Positions 1-11,525 of a DNA stretch of 64,000 bases are shown piece after piece. Made by a program: the position numbers and the translations under genes. The stretch's first letter is position 1. Each line of letters opens with the position of its first letter. The DNA is from Antedon mediterranea. Lineage: Eukaryota > Echinodermata > Crinoidea > Comatulida > Antedonidae. The DNA lies in contig NC_092678.1 of the NCBI RefSeq assembly GCF_964355755.1, positions 17,086,922 to 17,150,921 on the forward strand. Direction: 5' to 3'. Below the pieces are notes generated by a model that made no database searches, was not told the origin of the DNA, and saw only the letters and a program-made list of their open reading frames with translations.

Positions 1-229
1 ATTCGTCTGAAAGTCAATATAAACGGTCAGGCCGTTATTATAAATGAGAAAAAACGTAGTAAAAGTGTAGTAGTATACTTAAACTTAATTTAAACTTTTC
101 ATAAATGTCGGTTGATGTTACGTATGAAGTGATATCCGCGAACATTGCGTCAAGTTTATCGAACAATTTGGGTACGAACTTTCAATACCGCTTTACCATG
201 CCATTAAGTAATTGTTCATATAAAGAATC
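1..229. other. Unassigned AT-rich DNA
   Basis: No gene, splice-site pair or recognisable repeat end is visible. The open frame starting at 105 runs into the SINE that follows and has no family resemblance. Confidence 0.5.
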
Positions 230-582
230 GAGTCAAATGGCCGAGCGGTTAGGGCACGGGCGCCGTTTACCGTACCTAAAAAGCCAACAACATCGACAAG
301 GGTTCGAGGCCGACTCGCTCCTAGTTCTGGTGGTGGAACAAGTCTTCTCGGATAAGGACTATAAACCGTAGGTTCAGTGTACACAGTTATAACCTGTGTG
401 TACTTTAAAGAACCCAGTTCTTTATTCGAAAAGAGTAGGGGGTTACCCCGGTGAACTGGTTCACAAAATAGCCCTGTATCAGGGGGATTACCACCTATCT
501 GATAGGACAGTGATTAATTCACTATTGGTAATCCTTGGCCACATTGCCTAAAGACATAAAATAAAAATAAAATAAATAAATG
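230..582 (+). repeat. tRNA-derived SINE
   Basis: An RNA polymerase III box A-like stretch (TGGCCGAGCGGTTAGGGC, 238-255) is followed at normal spacing by a box B-like GGGTTCGAGGCC (about 299-311), as in tRNA-Ser/Leu-type heads. A non-tRNA body follows, and the unit ends in an A-rich tail (AAAATAAAAATAAAATAAAT, about 560-582). The order of tRNA head, body and A-rich tail is typical of a SINE. The left boundary is approximate because no target-site duplication was identified. Confidence 0.7.
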
Positions 583-2279
583 AAATATCAATGTAAACGA
601 TTCCATGTGGTTCATGTTCTAAAAAACTGCTATTGTTAGCCATTTCCATTGAAAAAAAGAACCTATTATACTTTTACGGAACATTTTCGCTGAATACGTC
701 GTAGATGTTGGTACTTAGCGTTAGTTAGTTTTAAGTTGGACAAAAGCAGTTTATTAACTTTAAAAAGAGCATCCCAACCATTGCCTGGTCGGCGATCTTT
801 GACTAAACGTCCTAAATATATTGTTGAACAAACAAAGTTAAATCAAATCATCTGAACTCATATTATTAGTTAGTAAATTGAATTTTGGAAACATCTACAC
901 ATATCATATATCTTATATCACATGCCTAATCTCATAATTAACATGATTAATTTACAATGTAAATCTGCAGCATATTCGAAGTATAAAATTATAAGAAAAC
1001 ACAGTATTTGCAAAGATTTTTAACCACATTTGCAGGCAATGATTTTCGTTGTAAACGTTGTAAATAAACACACGAGCTGTTTTGAAGGATGTCTTTGTTC
1101 TGGAAAAAATAGTTTCACTTGCGTATATGTCAATGATTAACATATAGTGGTTGTAAAATAATAAGTGTCAGTGGAAAATAATAGATGCTGATGTTAACAT
1201 GCTAATAAAAAAAAAGAAGAGTGACATTACAAATGTAAGAGTTTAGCTTTATAATGTATTTGTAATAGGTAGTCTCTGTAGCAAGGGAAAATTCCCACCC
1301 TACTAAACATAGCTGAAATAATAGTTGATGTAGACCTAATCTGACCTACATGAATTTTAGAATTGAGAATAACCAAACGAATTAAGGAAAATTTTTTACA
1401 GAAAATCGATGGTATAATGATGATTTATTTGCAGTCTAACAAGTGACAGTATTATCCCTTCTCTTATCTTATCTTATAATAGGTCTACTGCAGAATGTGA
1501 ACGGAAGCATCCGTATACGTTTGACAAAAGTATAAAAAAATTATCTATAAAAACATTTACCAGTTTATAATAATCTCATAGCGCCGTTACACACTCACAT
1601 AATTATTATTTGTTTGTACAATAATGTAATCAAATAGATTGGAAGATACTAAAGCATTTTTTAAAAACTATAACACAATACTACTTTTGTAAGGTCTATG
1701 ACCCACAAGGGCTTTGATGTTACTGTAATGATCAACAACTGTAACATTAACATTGGTCAAATCAAGTAAACATGTTCCTACCAAGAATAACCTGTAATAC
1801 AAAAAAGTAAACATAATAATACAATTTGAATATAAATTTTATTGACAAAAAGAGAAATAGACGTTTCGGTACCATCATAGAACCATTTTCAAGATCAAGT
1901 GAATACAAAACAATAATAATTATGTGCACTAAGCACCAAAGTTGGTGACATGAAATGCTACTGAGGGATTGAAATTATATAGTAAACGTCTTTTAATTCA
2001 TAATAATACAACTTAAAACTATCATTTTAATTAATTTGCAAAAAAAAACAAAAAAAAAACACCAACATATTTTAGGTTTTATCCACTTTGATTAAGAAAA
2101 AATCGAATGATTTGTTATTGTTCAGAGTCATACCACAAGGCTTCAATTAATAAAACATACTTTAACGTACTAATGTTATAGGATCTAGTATGCCAACAAA
2201 TTACACCAGGTATGTATGCAATATTTTACTCCAGAAGATGTTAAAATACTCAAGAATAAACTAGCTAAGTAACTGATGG
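583..2279. other. Non-coding AT-rich DNA, probably intron or downstream part of gene B
   Basis: No LRR-type exon (CT-GT donor on the minus strand with a 72-bp spacing) was found here. One short motif deserves note: on the minus strand about 1855-1910 reads a TATGATG-GGTACC-CGAAAC pattern resembling the terminal region of Penelope-like elements. Nothing else is supportable. Confidence 0.4.
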
Positions 2280-2289
2280 GGGTGACAGT

Positions 2290-4865
2290 GTCGTATTAAA
2301 ACGTCGTCAAAAAGTCGAGAATAATATGACCGATATCTTATCATTTCTTATTAACAATAATGTTGAATTAAAGAATTCCGACATTTGCTGCTGTGAACTT
2401 ATCTAAAATTGCAACTGTTGATATTGGGGCTGTAGATACTGCCTCGTTATATCGTGAGATAAACAAGATACCATTTGATTTGCAGCTTGTAAAAGGATAT
2501 GTTGAGCATGGTTTTACTGAAAGACAACACATCAAGAATAAGCTGAATGAGTGTTATTGAACAGTCAAAACTTCATTGAACTGCAATAATGCTAGCAACG
2601 CCAAGTATTTTCCTAATGCTGTTTAAGTGATGCATCTCGTCAAGGTACGTATAAGCAAAGGCCACAAAAAAGCAGACACATGCCTTCCTTGGAAATATGT
2701 CCGTTGATACCACCGTGGATGGAAATCAATGCAAAAGTGAGTGCTTTGACTGTTAAAAGTGATGAATATGTTCCTTTATTGTTGAGCTGTGATGCTAAAT
2801 ATAAAGAGAATATACTTGGTCCGTCACTCTGGCCTGCTAATGCCATCATTCGTAAATATTATGAGCCTAGAATTGGTTTGAAAGATAATCAATATGACTC
2901 CAGTTTTAACCATACTGGTTAGTCATGGCTGTTCATCAAACTTGTGATGTCCGAGTAGTTTCATATAACTGTAAGAAATTAAAGTCTAAACAGAAGAAGA
3001 TTATTGACTTATGCGAGACGTATGATGTTATTTGTTTGCAAGAAACATGGCTATGTTATGATGAGCTTCACCTCTTGAAAACGCTGTATATTGATTTTGA
3101 CTGTTATGGCACGTCGTCTATTGATACCTCCGCATCTCTGGAAGTGTAGCTACATTGTTTAGAAAGAGTTTATATAGTTCTGGTAGGCTGTGAGAATCGG
3201 GGTTCACGTCTGACACGTTTACCTTCTATAGCACATAACACAACCAGTCGGTTGGACCATTTAGTTTCCACTCAGAGTTCTCATTCTAGTTTAAGTAATT
3301 GTAATTGTAGTTTTGCGTCAGGTAGTTGAGTGATTAGATGTTTTGCCCTACTAAGTACAATTGAGAATATTTGCGAAAACATTCGCAAGTAGTTCTCGGG
3401 TGAGACTCGAACCCACGACCTCCAGATCACTAGCCTGGCGTTCATACCTCTAGACCACCGAGCTTGCGCTGATGGCCAGTGGTTAGATTCGAGCTCAAGT
3501 AAGCAGCGGGTACTGCACCAACAGGATTGTAATTGTAGTTTTAGCTATTGTAATTTTAGCTATATGATTTCATAGGGTCTGATCATTTCTCTATTGCATT
3601 TTGTATTAATGATGTTTAATGGGATAAACCTATAACCCATGATTCAAGATAACGACAGACATAACATTGCAACTATTGTTAACTGGAAGTCCGTTAGTAA
3701 ACAGGATATTGATAAGTACACTTATACCACATGTATTACTTAATAGTCTTTTAATTAAGTCCTAAGCTTTCAATTGCCATAGTTGCTTTCTGGACGCACC
3801 AAAAGCGTTCGATCGAGTCAATCATTGAACCTTATTTAAAGTTTTAATTGAAAGAGGTGTGCCTATCTGTGTAGTTAGGATCTTACGACTGGTATGATTA
3901 TCAAGAATTTGTTGTTAGATGGGGACATTGTGTCCCTTCACCTTTTTTCTGTTATTAACGGCGTGCGCCAAGGGAGTGTAATTTCTCCACTGCTTTACAA
4001 TGTAGCCTATATATTGACGATCTTTATGTACAACTTAGAGAGTCAAATCATGGGTGTACTATTGGTGATAACAAAGTTAATTGTCTCAGTTACGCTGATG
4101 ACATGGCTCCTTTAAGTTCTATTGGAGTACTGAATCTCATTAATGTTTTTGAACTTTATGCTACGAATCGAGATATTGTGTACGGTACTATACAATCCAA
4201 GTGTATGTTTTTATGTGCTCGTGTACGTAAGTTACAAGGTTGACCTAGTGTTAAGCTAAACCACACTGACCTTGAATTTGTTGACTGTATAACATACTTG
4301 GGTCATGTGATTTTTAACTCTCTGAATTATGATAATGATATTAAGAAACAGTATCGAGCTCTGTATATCAAAGCTAATGCATTATACAGGACATTCTACA
4401 AATGTTCCGTTGAAGTTAAATGTCAATTATTTAAAATGTTTTGCGTTAATGTAGGTCAATACTGTATGACTCTATGGAGTAAATTCCGTGAAGGTACTGT
4501 AAACTAATTTAAAGTTTTCTTTAATAACGGGTTGCGTAAGCTACTGAAAATTCTTAGTTATAGCATGATGTTTTTTAACGAATAACGTTCCCTCATTCTA
4601 TAATTAGATGGAACGCTATACATTATAGTTTTAAGAACATAATTAATGACAGTTGCAATAGCCTGATTCAAACCATAGTCTGTTAACGTCCTTACACAAT
4701 CCAACCTACATCAGCGTTGGTACAAATTGGTATTTAGGATATTGTAGGTTGGTTTTGTGGAAGTTGCTTATATTGTTAATTTCCTGGTGAAATTGTTTCT
4801 ATTTTTGTTTTTTTGTATGATTTGTATATGGATGTACTATCCGAAATAAAGAAAATGAATGAATG
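2290..4865 (+). mobile_element. Degenerate non-LTR retrotransposon (LINE) with endonuclease and reverse transcriptase relics
   Basis: Plus-strand frames, broken by frameshifts and stops, carry an endonuclease start (2925-3149, with VVSYNCKKLKS and ICLQETWL), an SRLDH endonuclease motif near 3250, reverse transcriptase motifs (VRQGSVISPLLYNV near 3960-4005, then YIDDL, then SYADD near 4087-4105), and a C-terminal RT-linked region (ITYLGHVIF, 4285-4560). The 3' end has AATAAA followed by AATGAATGAATG at 4845-4865, a usual simple-repeat LINE tail. The region 2290-2922 could be an ORF1 remnant but is not recognisable. A SINE interrupts the endonuclease. Not functional. Confidence 0.75.
3298..3542 (-). 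repeat. tRNA-derived SINE inserted in the LINE, flanked by a 17-bp target-site duplication
   Basis: The direct repeat ATTGTAATTGTAGTTTT occurs at 3298-3314 and 3526-3542 and brackets a 211-bp insert. On the minus strand the insert contains a tRNA-like fold at 3393-3464. Its T-arm is GTGGG-TTCGAGT-CTCAC and its anticodon arm is CCAGG-CTAGTGA-TCTGG (nominal anticodon AGT); five acceptor pairs are formed by CTCGG and CCGAG. The insert interrupts LINE endonuclease coding sequence, so it postdates that LINE copy. Confidence 0.75.
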
Positions 4866-5043
4866 GGTGAATAGTGTACCGTCATTTTAAAAGTGATATT
4901 ATTGGCCTAATACAACGTACTGATATTTAGAAACAGTTAAACCTACCCTTAAATGCATAATTTTACAATTAACATGATTTACTTACAATTGTAAAGCTTT
5001 TAAATGTTTACCAGTAAGGAAAAACATGAGAATAAACACTTAC

Positions 5044-5118
5044 AGTGTAACCAATGATGTCAAACCACCAAATGCACTGTTTTCATGCAATATAGTAATG
5101 TCATTACTTCCTAAATCC
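5044..5118 (-). CDS. Gene B single-LRR exon 4 (75 bp)
   Basis: Phase 2-2 exon bounded by an AAG acceptor and CT-GTAAGT donor. It encodes one leucine-rich repeat (DLGSNDITILHEN, then AFGGLTSLVTL) matching LxxNxIxxLxxxxFxxLxxLxxL. It carries one extra codon (a Ser after HEN) compared with the three sister exons, so it has 25 residues instead of 24 with the frame kept. It lies in a block that also includes the LINE endonuclease relic at 5330. It is the last gene B exon before the window edge. Confidence 0.75.
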
Positions 5119-5329
5119 CTTCAAAATAAAAACATAAATACATGGTAAAATAACAGTTCACGAGTTGATGTTTTCTTCTTTGGAAAAAATAGGTACAGTT
5201 TGGTGTGTATGTCAGTGGACAAAATAGTGACCGTCAAATAATTTATCTGTATTGTACTGTTAGTATGTATTACGTGACGTGTCAGTGAAAATTGAAGAGG
5301 ATTGATAATGGTACATCAAAAGTTAAAAT

Positions 5330-6060
5330 ATTATTAAAATTAAAATACAAAGTTTATCAATCAAGTACGTAGAACAAAAAGATCGGAAGCCTAACTGGTC
5401 GGAACCTGTTCGCCAGAGATGGATCCTGATCAAGTTCAAACTGTCAAACACGTCACAGGAAGCGTGGACAAATGTGGAAGACGCGTCAAACTTCGAAGGA
5501 AAAAATTCAACCCTCCAATGCCAGCTGTTATTTTTGGTAATGCTCACTCACTCAAAAACAAGTGAATTGGCTGCAAATGCCAGTATACAGGGACAGTTGC
5601 CAGTTGCGCTCACTGAAACTTGGCTAAATGAATCTTTATCGGATCATGGATCAAAAAATTTTTCTTGTAACCTGCAATTATTAAAAGTTGCCCATCGTCC
5701 CTTTTACTTGTAAAGGGAATTCTCGCAAGTTCTAGTCATCATTATCTATAGGCCTATACACCAGAAAGCAGACTACAAAGTAGCTTGCACTAAAGTCGCT
5801 GAGGTAGATAGACACCTAATATAAGCTGCAAATCTCCAGATTCAAAAAAGCTCTTACTAGGTGATTTCAACAAAGGATCCCATAAAGAGCTTTCAAAGGT
5901 AATTCCACACCTTCATCAATATGTAAACGTTGCTACGAGAAAAGGCACTATACTTGATATGTGCTATGGATATAGTTAAAATGCTTATACAGCAAAGAGA
6001 TATCCAGGCATTGGGCGGTCAGATCACGAAATGATACAGCATGATCCAAAGCTATAATTC
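5330..6060 (+). pseudogene. LINE endonuclease (EEP) domain relic, copy 1
   Basis: The frames read a basic lead (CGRRVKLRRKKFNPPMPAV), then an endonuclease-like segment with NAHSLKNK, ALTETWLNESLSDHGS, HRPFYL, YRPIHQKADYK, LLGDFNKGSHKEL and a SDHEMIQ-like end. These are motifs of the endonuclease/exonuclease/phosphatase domain at the N terminus of LINE ORF2. A deletion lies between NAHSLKNK and TETWL. Stops and a frameshift are present after HRPFYL and around 5820 and 5975. No reverse transcriptase follows. Copies 2 and 3 share the flanks. Confidence 0.75.
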
Positions 6061-6170
6061 ACGAACTTAGGAAGCCTCAAAATGAATATGATACACGCAC
6101 ATATCTTTAATTATGATATTCATTAGGCCTACATTTGGCCTGGGTTAACCCATTGTGGTGCTGTTTTTTT

Positions 6171-6379
6171 AGTCGCGTGGACGCGACTCAATAGTTCACT
6201 ATGTCGGTCGGTCGGTCGGTCTGTCGGTCTGTCTGTCGGTCTGGTATCACTATGCGTTTTATCGCTTTTCTGTACTTTTTGAACTGTTTTGATGTACAGA
6301 AAAGTTTTAAAGTACATTACTTTTTGAAAGTTCATTTTTTTCTGAGAGCACGCGACTTATGGCTGTTGGCCTTGTTTAT
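6171..6379 (+). mobile_element. Short hairpin/tetranucleotide-repeat element (pearl- or HINE-like)
   Basis: The insert begins with the palindrome AGTCGCGTGGACGCGACT, followed by a CGGT/CTGT tetranucleotide tract (6201-6243). It ends with GACTTATGGCTGTTGGCCTT and a T-rich stretch. The corresponding sites in the paralogous blocks at about 7825 and 14140 read straight through without it, which fixes the insertion limits to within a few bases. A subterminal hairpin plus a tetranucleotide microsatellite without a clear target duplication resembles non-autonomous Helentron-type elements. The class is inference. Confidence 0.6.
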
Positions 6380-6691
6380 TTTTCAGTTCGATTCTTCCAG
6401 GATAGTATTGTTTTATTTATTTAATCTATAGAAGGTTCAAAATGTTGTTTAATAATTAATGTTAGATGGTATGAGATAAAACAAGAGACAAACTGTACAT
6501 AGTAACAGGAATGAAATTGAAGATGATTACCACTTTCTGTTAAAGTGTTAATACAACTTATTTTTATCGTTTGATTTATTTTGCAAAATACACTAAATTA
6601 AGAAAAACATATTTTATGTTGTATCCGCTTTAATAATAAAGAAAAAGTCAAAGAATTTGTTATTTGTTAAAAAATGAGAATAAACACTTAC

Positions 6692-6763
6692 AGTGTAACC
6701 AATGATGTCAAGCCACCAAATGCATTTTCATGCAATGTAGTAATGTCGTTACCTCTTAAATCC
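6692..6763 (-). CDS. Gene B single-LRR exon 3 (72 bp)
   Basis: Phase 2-2 exon with acceptor GAAG and donor CT-GTAAGT, encoding DLRGNDITTLHENAFGG followed by LTSLVTL, a complete 24-residue LRR. The flanks (AATGAGAATAAACACTTAC on the plus strand) are nearly identical to those of the other three gene B LRR exons, showing duplication of exon plus intron. No defect is seen. Confidence 0.78.
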
Positions 6764-6984
6764 CTTCAAAATAAAAACATGAATACTTGGTAAAATAACA
6801 GTTCACGAGTTGGGAAAAATAGGTACAGTTTGGTTTGTATGTCAGCGGACAAAATAGTGACCGTAAAATAATGTATCTGTATTGTACTGTTAGTGTGTAT
6901 TACGTGACGTGTCAGTGAACATTAAAGAGGATTGACAATGGTACAAAAGTTAACATATTATTAAAATTAAAATTCAACATTTAT

Positions 6985-7698
6985 CAATCAAGTACGTAGA
7001 ACAAAAAGATCGGAAGCCTAACTGGTCAGAACCTGTTCCGCCAGAGATGGATCCTGATCAAGTTCAAACTATCAAACACGTCACAGGAAGCGTAGAAAAT
7101 GTGGAAGACGCGTCAAACTTCGAAGGAAAAAATTAAAACCTCCAATGCCATCTGTTATATTTGGTAATGCTCACTCACTCAAAAACAAGTGAATTGGCTG
7201 CAAATGCCAGTATACCTGTTTGAATGCAGGGACAGTTGCCTTGTGGCGCTCACTGAAACTTGGCTGAATGAATCTTTATCGGATCATGGATCAAAAAATT
7301 GGACTTGTGACCTGCAATTATTAAAAGTTTCCCATCGTCCCTTTTACTTGCAAAGGGAATTCTCGCAAGTTCTAGTCATCATTATCTATAGGCCTATACA
7401 CCCGAAAGCAGACTTCAAAGTAGCTTGCACTAAACTCGCTGAGGTAGATAGACACCTAAGCTGCAAATTTCCAGATTCAATAAAGCTCTTACTAGGTGAT
7501 TTCCACAAAGGATCCCATAAAGAGCTTACAAAGGTAATTCCACACCTTTATCAATATGTCAACGTTGCTACGAGAGAAGGCACAATATACTTGATAATTA
7601 TGTGCTATGGATATGTTAAAAATGCTTATACAGCCAAGAGATGTCCAGGCATTTGGCGGTCAGATCAAGAAATGATACAACATGATCCCAAGCTATAA
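6985..7698 (+). pseudogene. LINE endonuclease (EEP) domain relic, copy 2 (longest open frame)
   Basis: A 169-codon open frame at 7189-7698 contains ALTETWLNESLSDHGSKN, SHRPFYLQREFSQVLVIII, YRPIHPKADFK, LLLGDFHKG, and a C-terminal half with MCYGYVKNAYTAKRCPG and RSDQEMIQ. These match the LINE endonuclease domain, with His in place of Asn in the GDFN motif and Gln in place of His in the terminal SDH motif, both normally catalytic. The lead-in from 6985 is frameshifted near 7135. An internal deletion removes the segment between the NAHSLKNK motif and TETWL. Probably inactive. Confidence 0.75.
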
Positions 7699-7719
7699 TT
7701 CACGAACGTAGGAATCCTC

Positions 7720-8329
7720 AAAATGAATATGATACGCACATAGCTTAGTGCCTTTAATTATGATATTCATTAGGCCTACATTAGGCCTGGGTTAACCCAC
7801 TGTGCAACTGTAGTGCTGTTTTTTTTTGTACTTCAGTTCGATTCTTACAGGATAGTATTGTTTTATTTATTTAATCTATAGAAGGTTCAACATTTTGTTT
7901 TGGGATTAATGTTATATGGTGTGAGATAAAACGAGTTGAAACAGTATTGAAATTGAAGATGAGTACCACTTTCTGTTAATGTGTTAATACAACTTAAATT
8001 TATCGTTTGATTTATTTTGCAAAATACACTAAATTAGGAAACAACAGATTTTATGTTGCATCCGCTTTAATAATAATTTGTTCACGGTCATACCACCACC
8101 ATAACGCTTTGACAAAAAAAACATTTTAACCTTTCCACGTATTGATGATATAGTTTATAATTATTAAAATAGGCCTATATGGTAAGATATAACCACGTTA
8201 CCCTAGCATCATGGTATTTAGACTAAACCTACACTTAAACGTATAATAATCACAATTAACATGATTTACTTACAATTGTAAAGCTTTTAAATTTTTACCA
8301 GTAAGGAAAAAATGAGAATAAACACTTAC
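7720..8329. other. Intronic block shared with 6.4-6.7 kb and 14.0-15.0 kb
   Basis: The sequence is a diverged copy of the DNA downstream of the other endonuclease relics (shared GGTTAACCCACTGTG, CAGTTCGATTCTT and AATCTATAGAAGGTTCA). No gene is present. Confidence 0.55.
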
Positions 8330-8401
8330 AGTGTAACCAATGACGTCAAACCAACAAATGTTTTTTCATACAATGTAGTAATGCCGTTACTGCTTAAATC
8401 C
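8330..8401 (-). CDS. Gene B single-LRR exon 2 (72 bp)
   Basis: Phase 2-2 exon with TTTTTAAG acceptor and CT-GTAAGT donor, encoding DLSSNGITTLYEKTFVG then LTSLVTL. It is closest in sequence to the exon at 15.0 kb. In this copy the block is broken just beyond the exon by the Helentron-like array that starts near 8427, so the endonuclease relic seen after its sisters is displaced to 13.4 kb. Confidence 0.78.
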
Positions 8402-8426
8402 CTTAAAAATAAAAACAATTGGTAAA

Positions 8427-9946
8427 CTAGAATTTAATTCGTCACTTTGACGAATTATAGGTGATCATTGTTATCATTTTAATGAAATTAACATTTTTTA
8501 AACATGCACGTACGTTAACATACGATCGTAAAAAGTTGATGTACGCCATCCTATGACATGATGCATACACTTATATCGCTGAGTTGTGCCTATTATATGC
8601 CATATACAATATGTACAGTATATACTGTATATCTATATACAGTGTAGCATAGGTGAAATTACGGGACACACATCATGTTCTAATTTTTTGGTATGATGGA
8701 ATTATCAAAATAAACTCAAAGATGACAATTTCGAAAGCTAATGAATTGAGAAAATAAATATAAGAATTGGAAGAGAATCTGGCACGTAGAAGCGCCGTGC
8801 GCGCTCTTTGAAATTTCTATAACTTTGACGAAAAAGATGAAAATACTACTTTTTAACTTCAACTGGCCATATGTTAACGTCACAACATCCGATAGGCTTG
8901 GTTTTTATATGAATTCATATCTACATTTCATCAGCTTCCATAATAAATTATAATCATCAAGGTAACCTTCAATTCTGAAGAGCTGTAGGATATTCAAATT
9001 TACGGCGAAGGTGAAATTACACGACCTACGTTATTCAAGTTTTTACGCGTGATGACGACATCAAAATGAAAATGTTGACAACTCATGAGAAAGATAAGTA
9101 ACTGAGCAAGCACATACTAAAAGTTGTGCAAAAATCGGGCTCAAATAGCGGAGATGCGCTCTATTGAATGTGATAAACTACACAAAACGGAAAAAAATCC
9201 TAATTTTTAAATTGAAGTGGCCATTTGATGACGTAATACCATTTTGTACGTCTAATGTGTATATACATTTGTATCTACAACTTATTGGCTTCCATAATAA
9301 GTTAAAAAAATTGGGGGTCACCTGCCATTCTGAAGAGTTATATTCATTTTAAAAAATCCTTATTTTTTACCATTTTTAGCACTTTTGTACAATTAATGAG
9401 CGCATTTTGTCATGTTTAACGTGCTCGTACAGCGTTATTTTAAGTCGGATTGGACTCAAAATCGGAGAATGTACAAAGGATTGTGAGTAGAATGTGATGT
9501 ATACATTAAATTTTATTTTTTACGCATTTTAAGAATCGCGTGCGCAAAAATGTGTTTTTGCGCAGTAATTTTTTGAAACACGCAAATGGCCTAATTCATG
9601 CTCTAAATTGATCAAAACGTAATTTTGACCTTTTTAAAAATTCAACGCGCGATTTCACGCGCATGAGCCTACGTGCGCGTGTGTTTTTATTTGCTAATAT
9701 TTTTACCCTTGACCTGAAGTTTACGTGTAGTGAATTTCATAAATATGTGATAATAAATTATGGATATATGATTGATAATGTGATTTCACAAAATGGCGTA
9801 TACGTGACGTCACGGATGAGTGATCACGCTGAAAAGCTTATTATGGCTAAGTTAAAGTATTTGAAAGACATTGTAAAATTTTTGTGATCATTGCTATTCA
9901 ACTTTTTGAGATATTTGACGAACAAAAAGTGTACAGAAAGAAGAAT
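8427..9946 (+). mobile_element. Helentron-like element X, left part
   Basis: Starts AACTAGAATTTAATTCGTCA with a small palindrome (AATTCGTCA...TGACGAATT) and shares order and short words with units Y1 and Y2 (GGTGAAATTACGGGA, TGGCCATATG, GAGATGCGCTCTATT, GACGTGCTCGTA), but is much more diverged. Its 3' end lies at 13114-13172, so Y1 and Y2 sit inside it. It has no long open frame and is non-autonomous. Confidence 0.55.
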
Positions 9947-11525
9947 AACTAGACATGAAACTCGTCACTTTGACGAGTTAGTTATCCGCTCGACAAACGC
10001 CACGTGCACGTCATACGTTAGAATATTGCACACAAAAAAATATTAAGGCATTATGACCTGAACTGAAGAATATGATATGTTGTTGTTTCTGAATTCTGTT
10101 ATTTTGTGTCATATAGTATACACAGTACAATCTGTATACATATCACAAACAGTGTAAAATAGGTGAAATTACGGGACCCGTATTTTATTGTAATTTTTAA
10201 CATCTTGACGGTTTCAAAATGAAATGCAAAAGTAGAAATTTCAGAATGAAATTATCTCAGCAATAACATATTAACGTGTAGAAGAAATTTGAATACGTTA
10301 AATATTGATGCGCGCTCTTTTAAATGTAATGAAATATAACGCAAAAGATGAAAATACGACTTTTTTTATTTAACTGGCCATATGATGACGTCACAACATT
10401 CGATTAGCACAATTTACACATGATGTTGTATCTACAATACAATAGCTTCCTGAAAACGTTTTAATCGTGATTATCCCATTTTATTCTTACGAGCTATAAC
10501 GGATTAAAATTTAATGTAAAGATGAAATTAATGACCAACGTAATTTAAATTTTTAGGCATGATGACGTTAAAAAATTTAAAAAATTTTAATTCATGCAAA
10601 AGATAGTTGATCGACCTAGAATATATTAAAATCGGGGTGAAAATGGACAACGAATAAGTGGAGATGCGCTCTATTAAATGTGATGAGCTATGACGAAAGA
10701 GACAAAAATCCTATATTTTATATTCGCGTGGCCATACGATGACGTCACTATGTCCGGTTATCCATATTAATGCATGATCCGATATCTACAACTCATCAAC
10801 TTCCAGAATATGTAATTAAAAAAAAGTTCTCCATGTAGTTTAGAATCTATGACTGTTTAAAAATAGGCATAATTTTGACGAATTTTTGAACTTTTTCACC
10901 AAAAACGCGTACAAATTATCTAATTCGACGTGCTCGTATGACGTAATTTTAAGTAGAAATTGTTTAAAAGTTGGTAACATTACCAGAAAAGGCTGAAAAA
11001 ACATAAATCACGCGGAAAAAATATGTTTTTAACGCTACGTGTGCACCGCGTGCGTAAACATTTTTGCGCGCGTGGGAATTTTTGACATGCTCAAAATGAC
11101 ATGAAACGCATAGAAAGTTGATTAGAAGTTGATTTTTCGCACCCTAAAATTTTAAACGCGCGTGCGCGCGTAACTTTTTGTGAAACATGCTATTTTTAAT
11201 CCATAGAAAGTTTGCGCTTGATATGACTTAAATTTTCACAAAGTGTCAAAACAAAATTATGTTTGGTTTTCAGTCTATGATCAATCATTGAAATTCATAA
11301 AATCGCGCGTAAGTCACGTTGCGCAACTCTGACGTCATTCAAAAATAGGAGGTGCACAAGTTCACGTAAATGTCGATATGTTGACAAAGTTACAATATGT
11401 TCTGTTTACACGTTTTAGAGAAACGCGACGCACAAAAATGACAGAAAGAAAGAAGTATAATACAGAAAAAAAATTTGATGAAACAGGACGATTACAAGGA
11501 GTTATCCGCTACTAAGCGGATAACT
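9947..11525 (+). mobile_element. Helentron-like unit Y1 (1579 bp), first of a head-to-tail dimer
   Basis: The unit begins AACTAGACATGAAACTCGTC with palindrome AACTCGTCA-CTT-TGACGAGTT, then GTTATCCGCT. It ends in a hairpin GTTATCCGCT-ACTA-AGCGGATAAC (11501-11524). The 5' GTTATCCGCT is repeated as the left arm of the 3' hairpin, giving short subterminal inverted repeats. The next unit follows immediately. Terminal hairpins, short subterminal inverted repeats, no target duplication and tandem copies fit Helitron2/Helentron-type non-autonomous rolling-circle elements. The class is inference; the structure is directly visible. Confidence 0.65.

Noticed and set aside
105-371. 88-codon open frame at the left edge
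   Set aside because: Its second half is the SINE tRNA head and body; there is no protein resemblance.
6201-6431. 76-codon frame over the CGGT/CTGT tract (also frames at 19131 and 19998)
   Set aside because: Open only because the tetranucleotide repeat lacks stops; part of a mobile element end.
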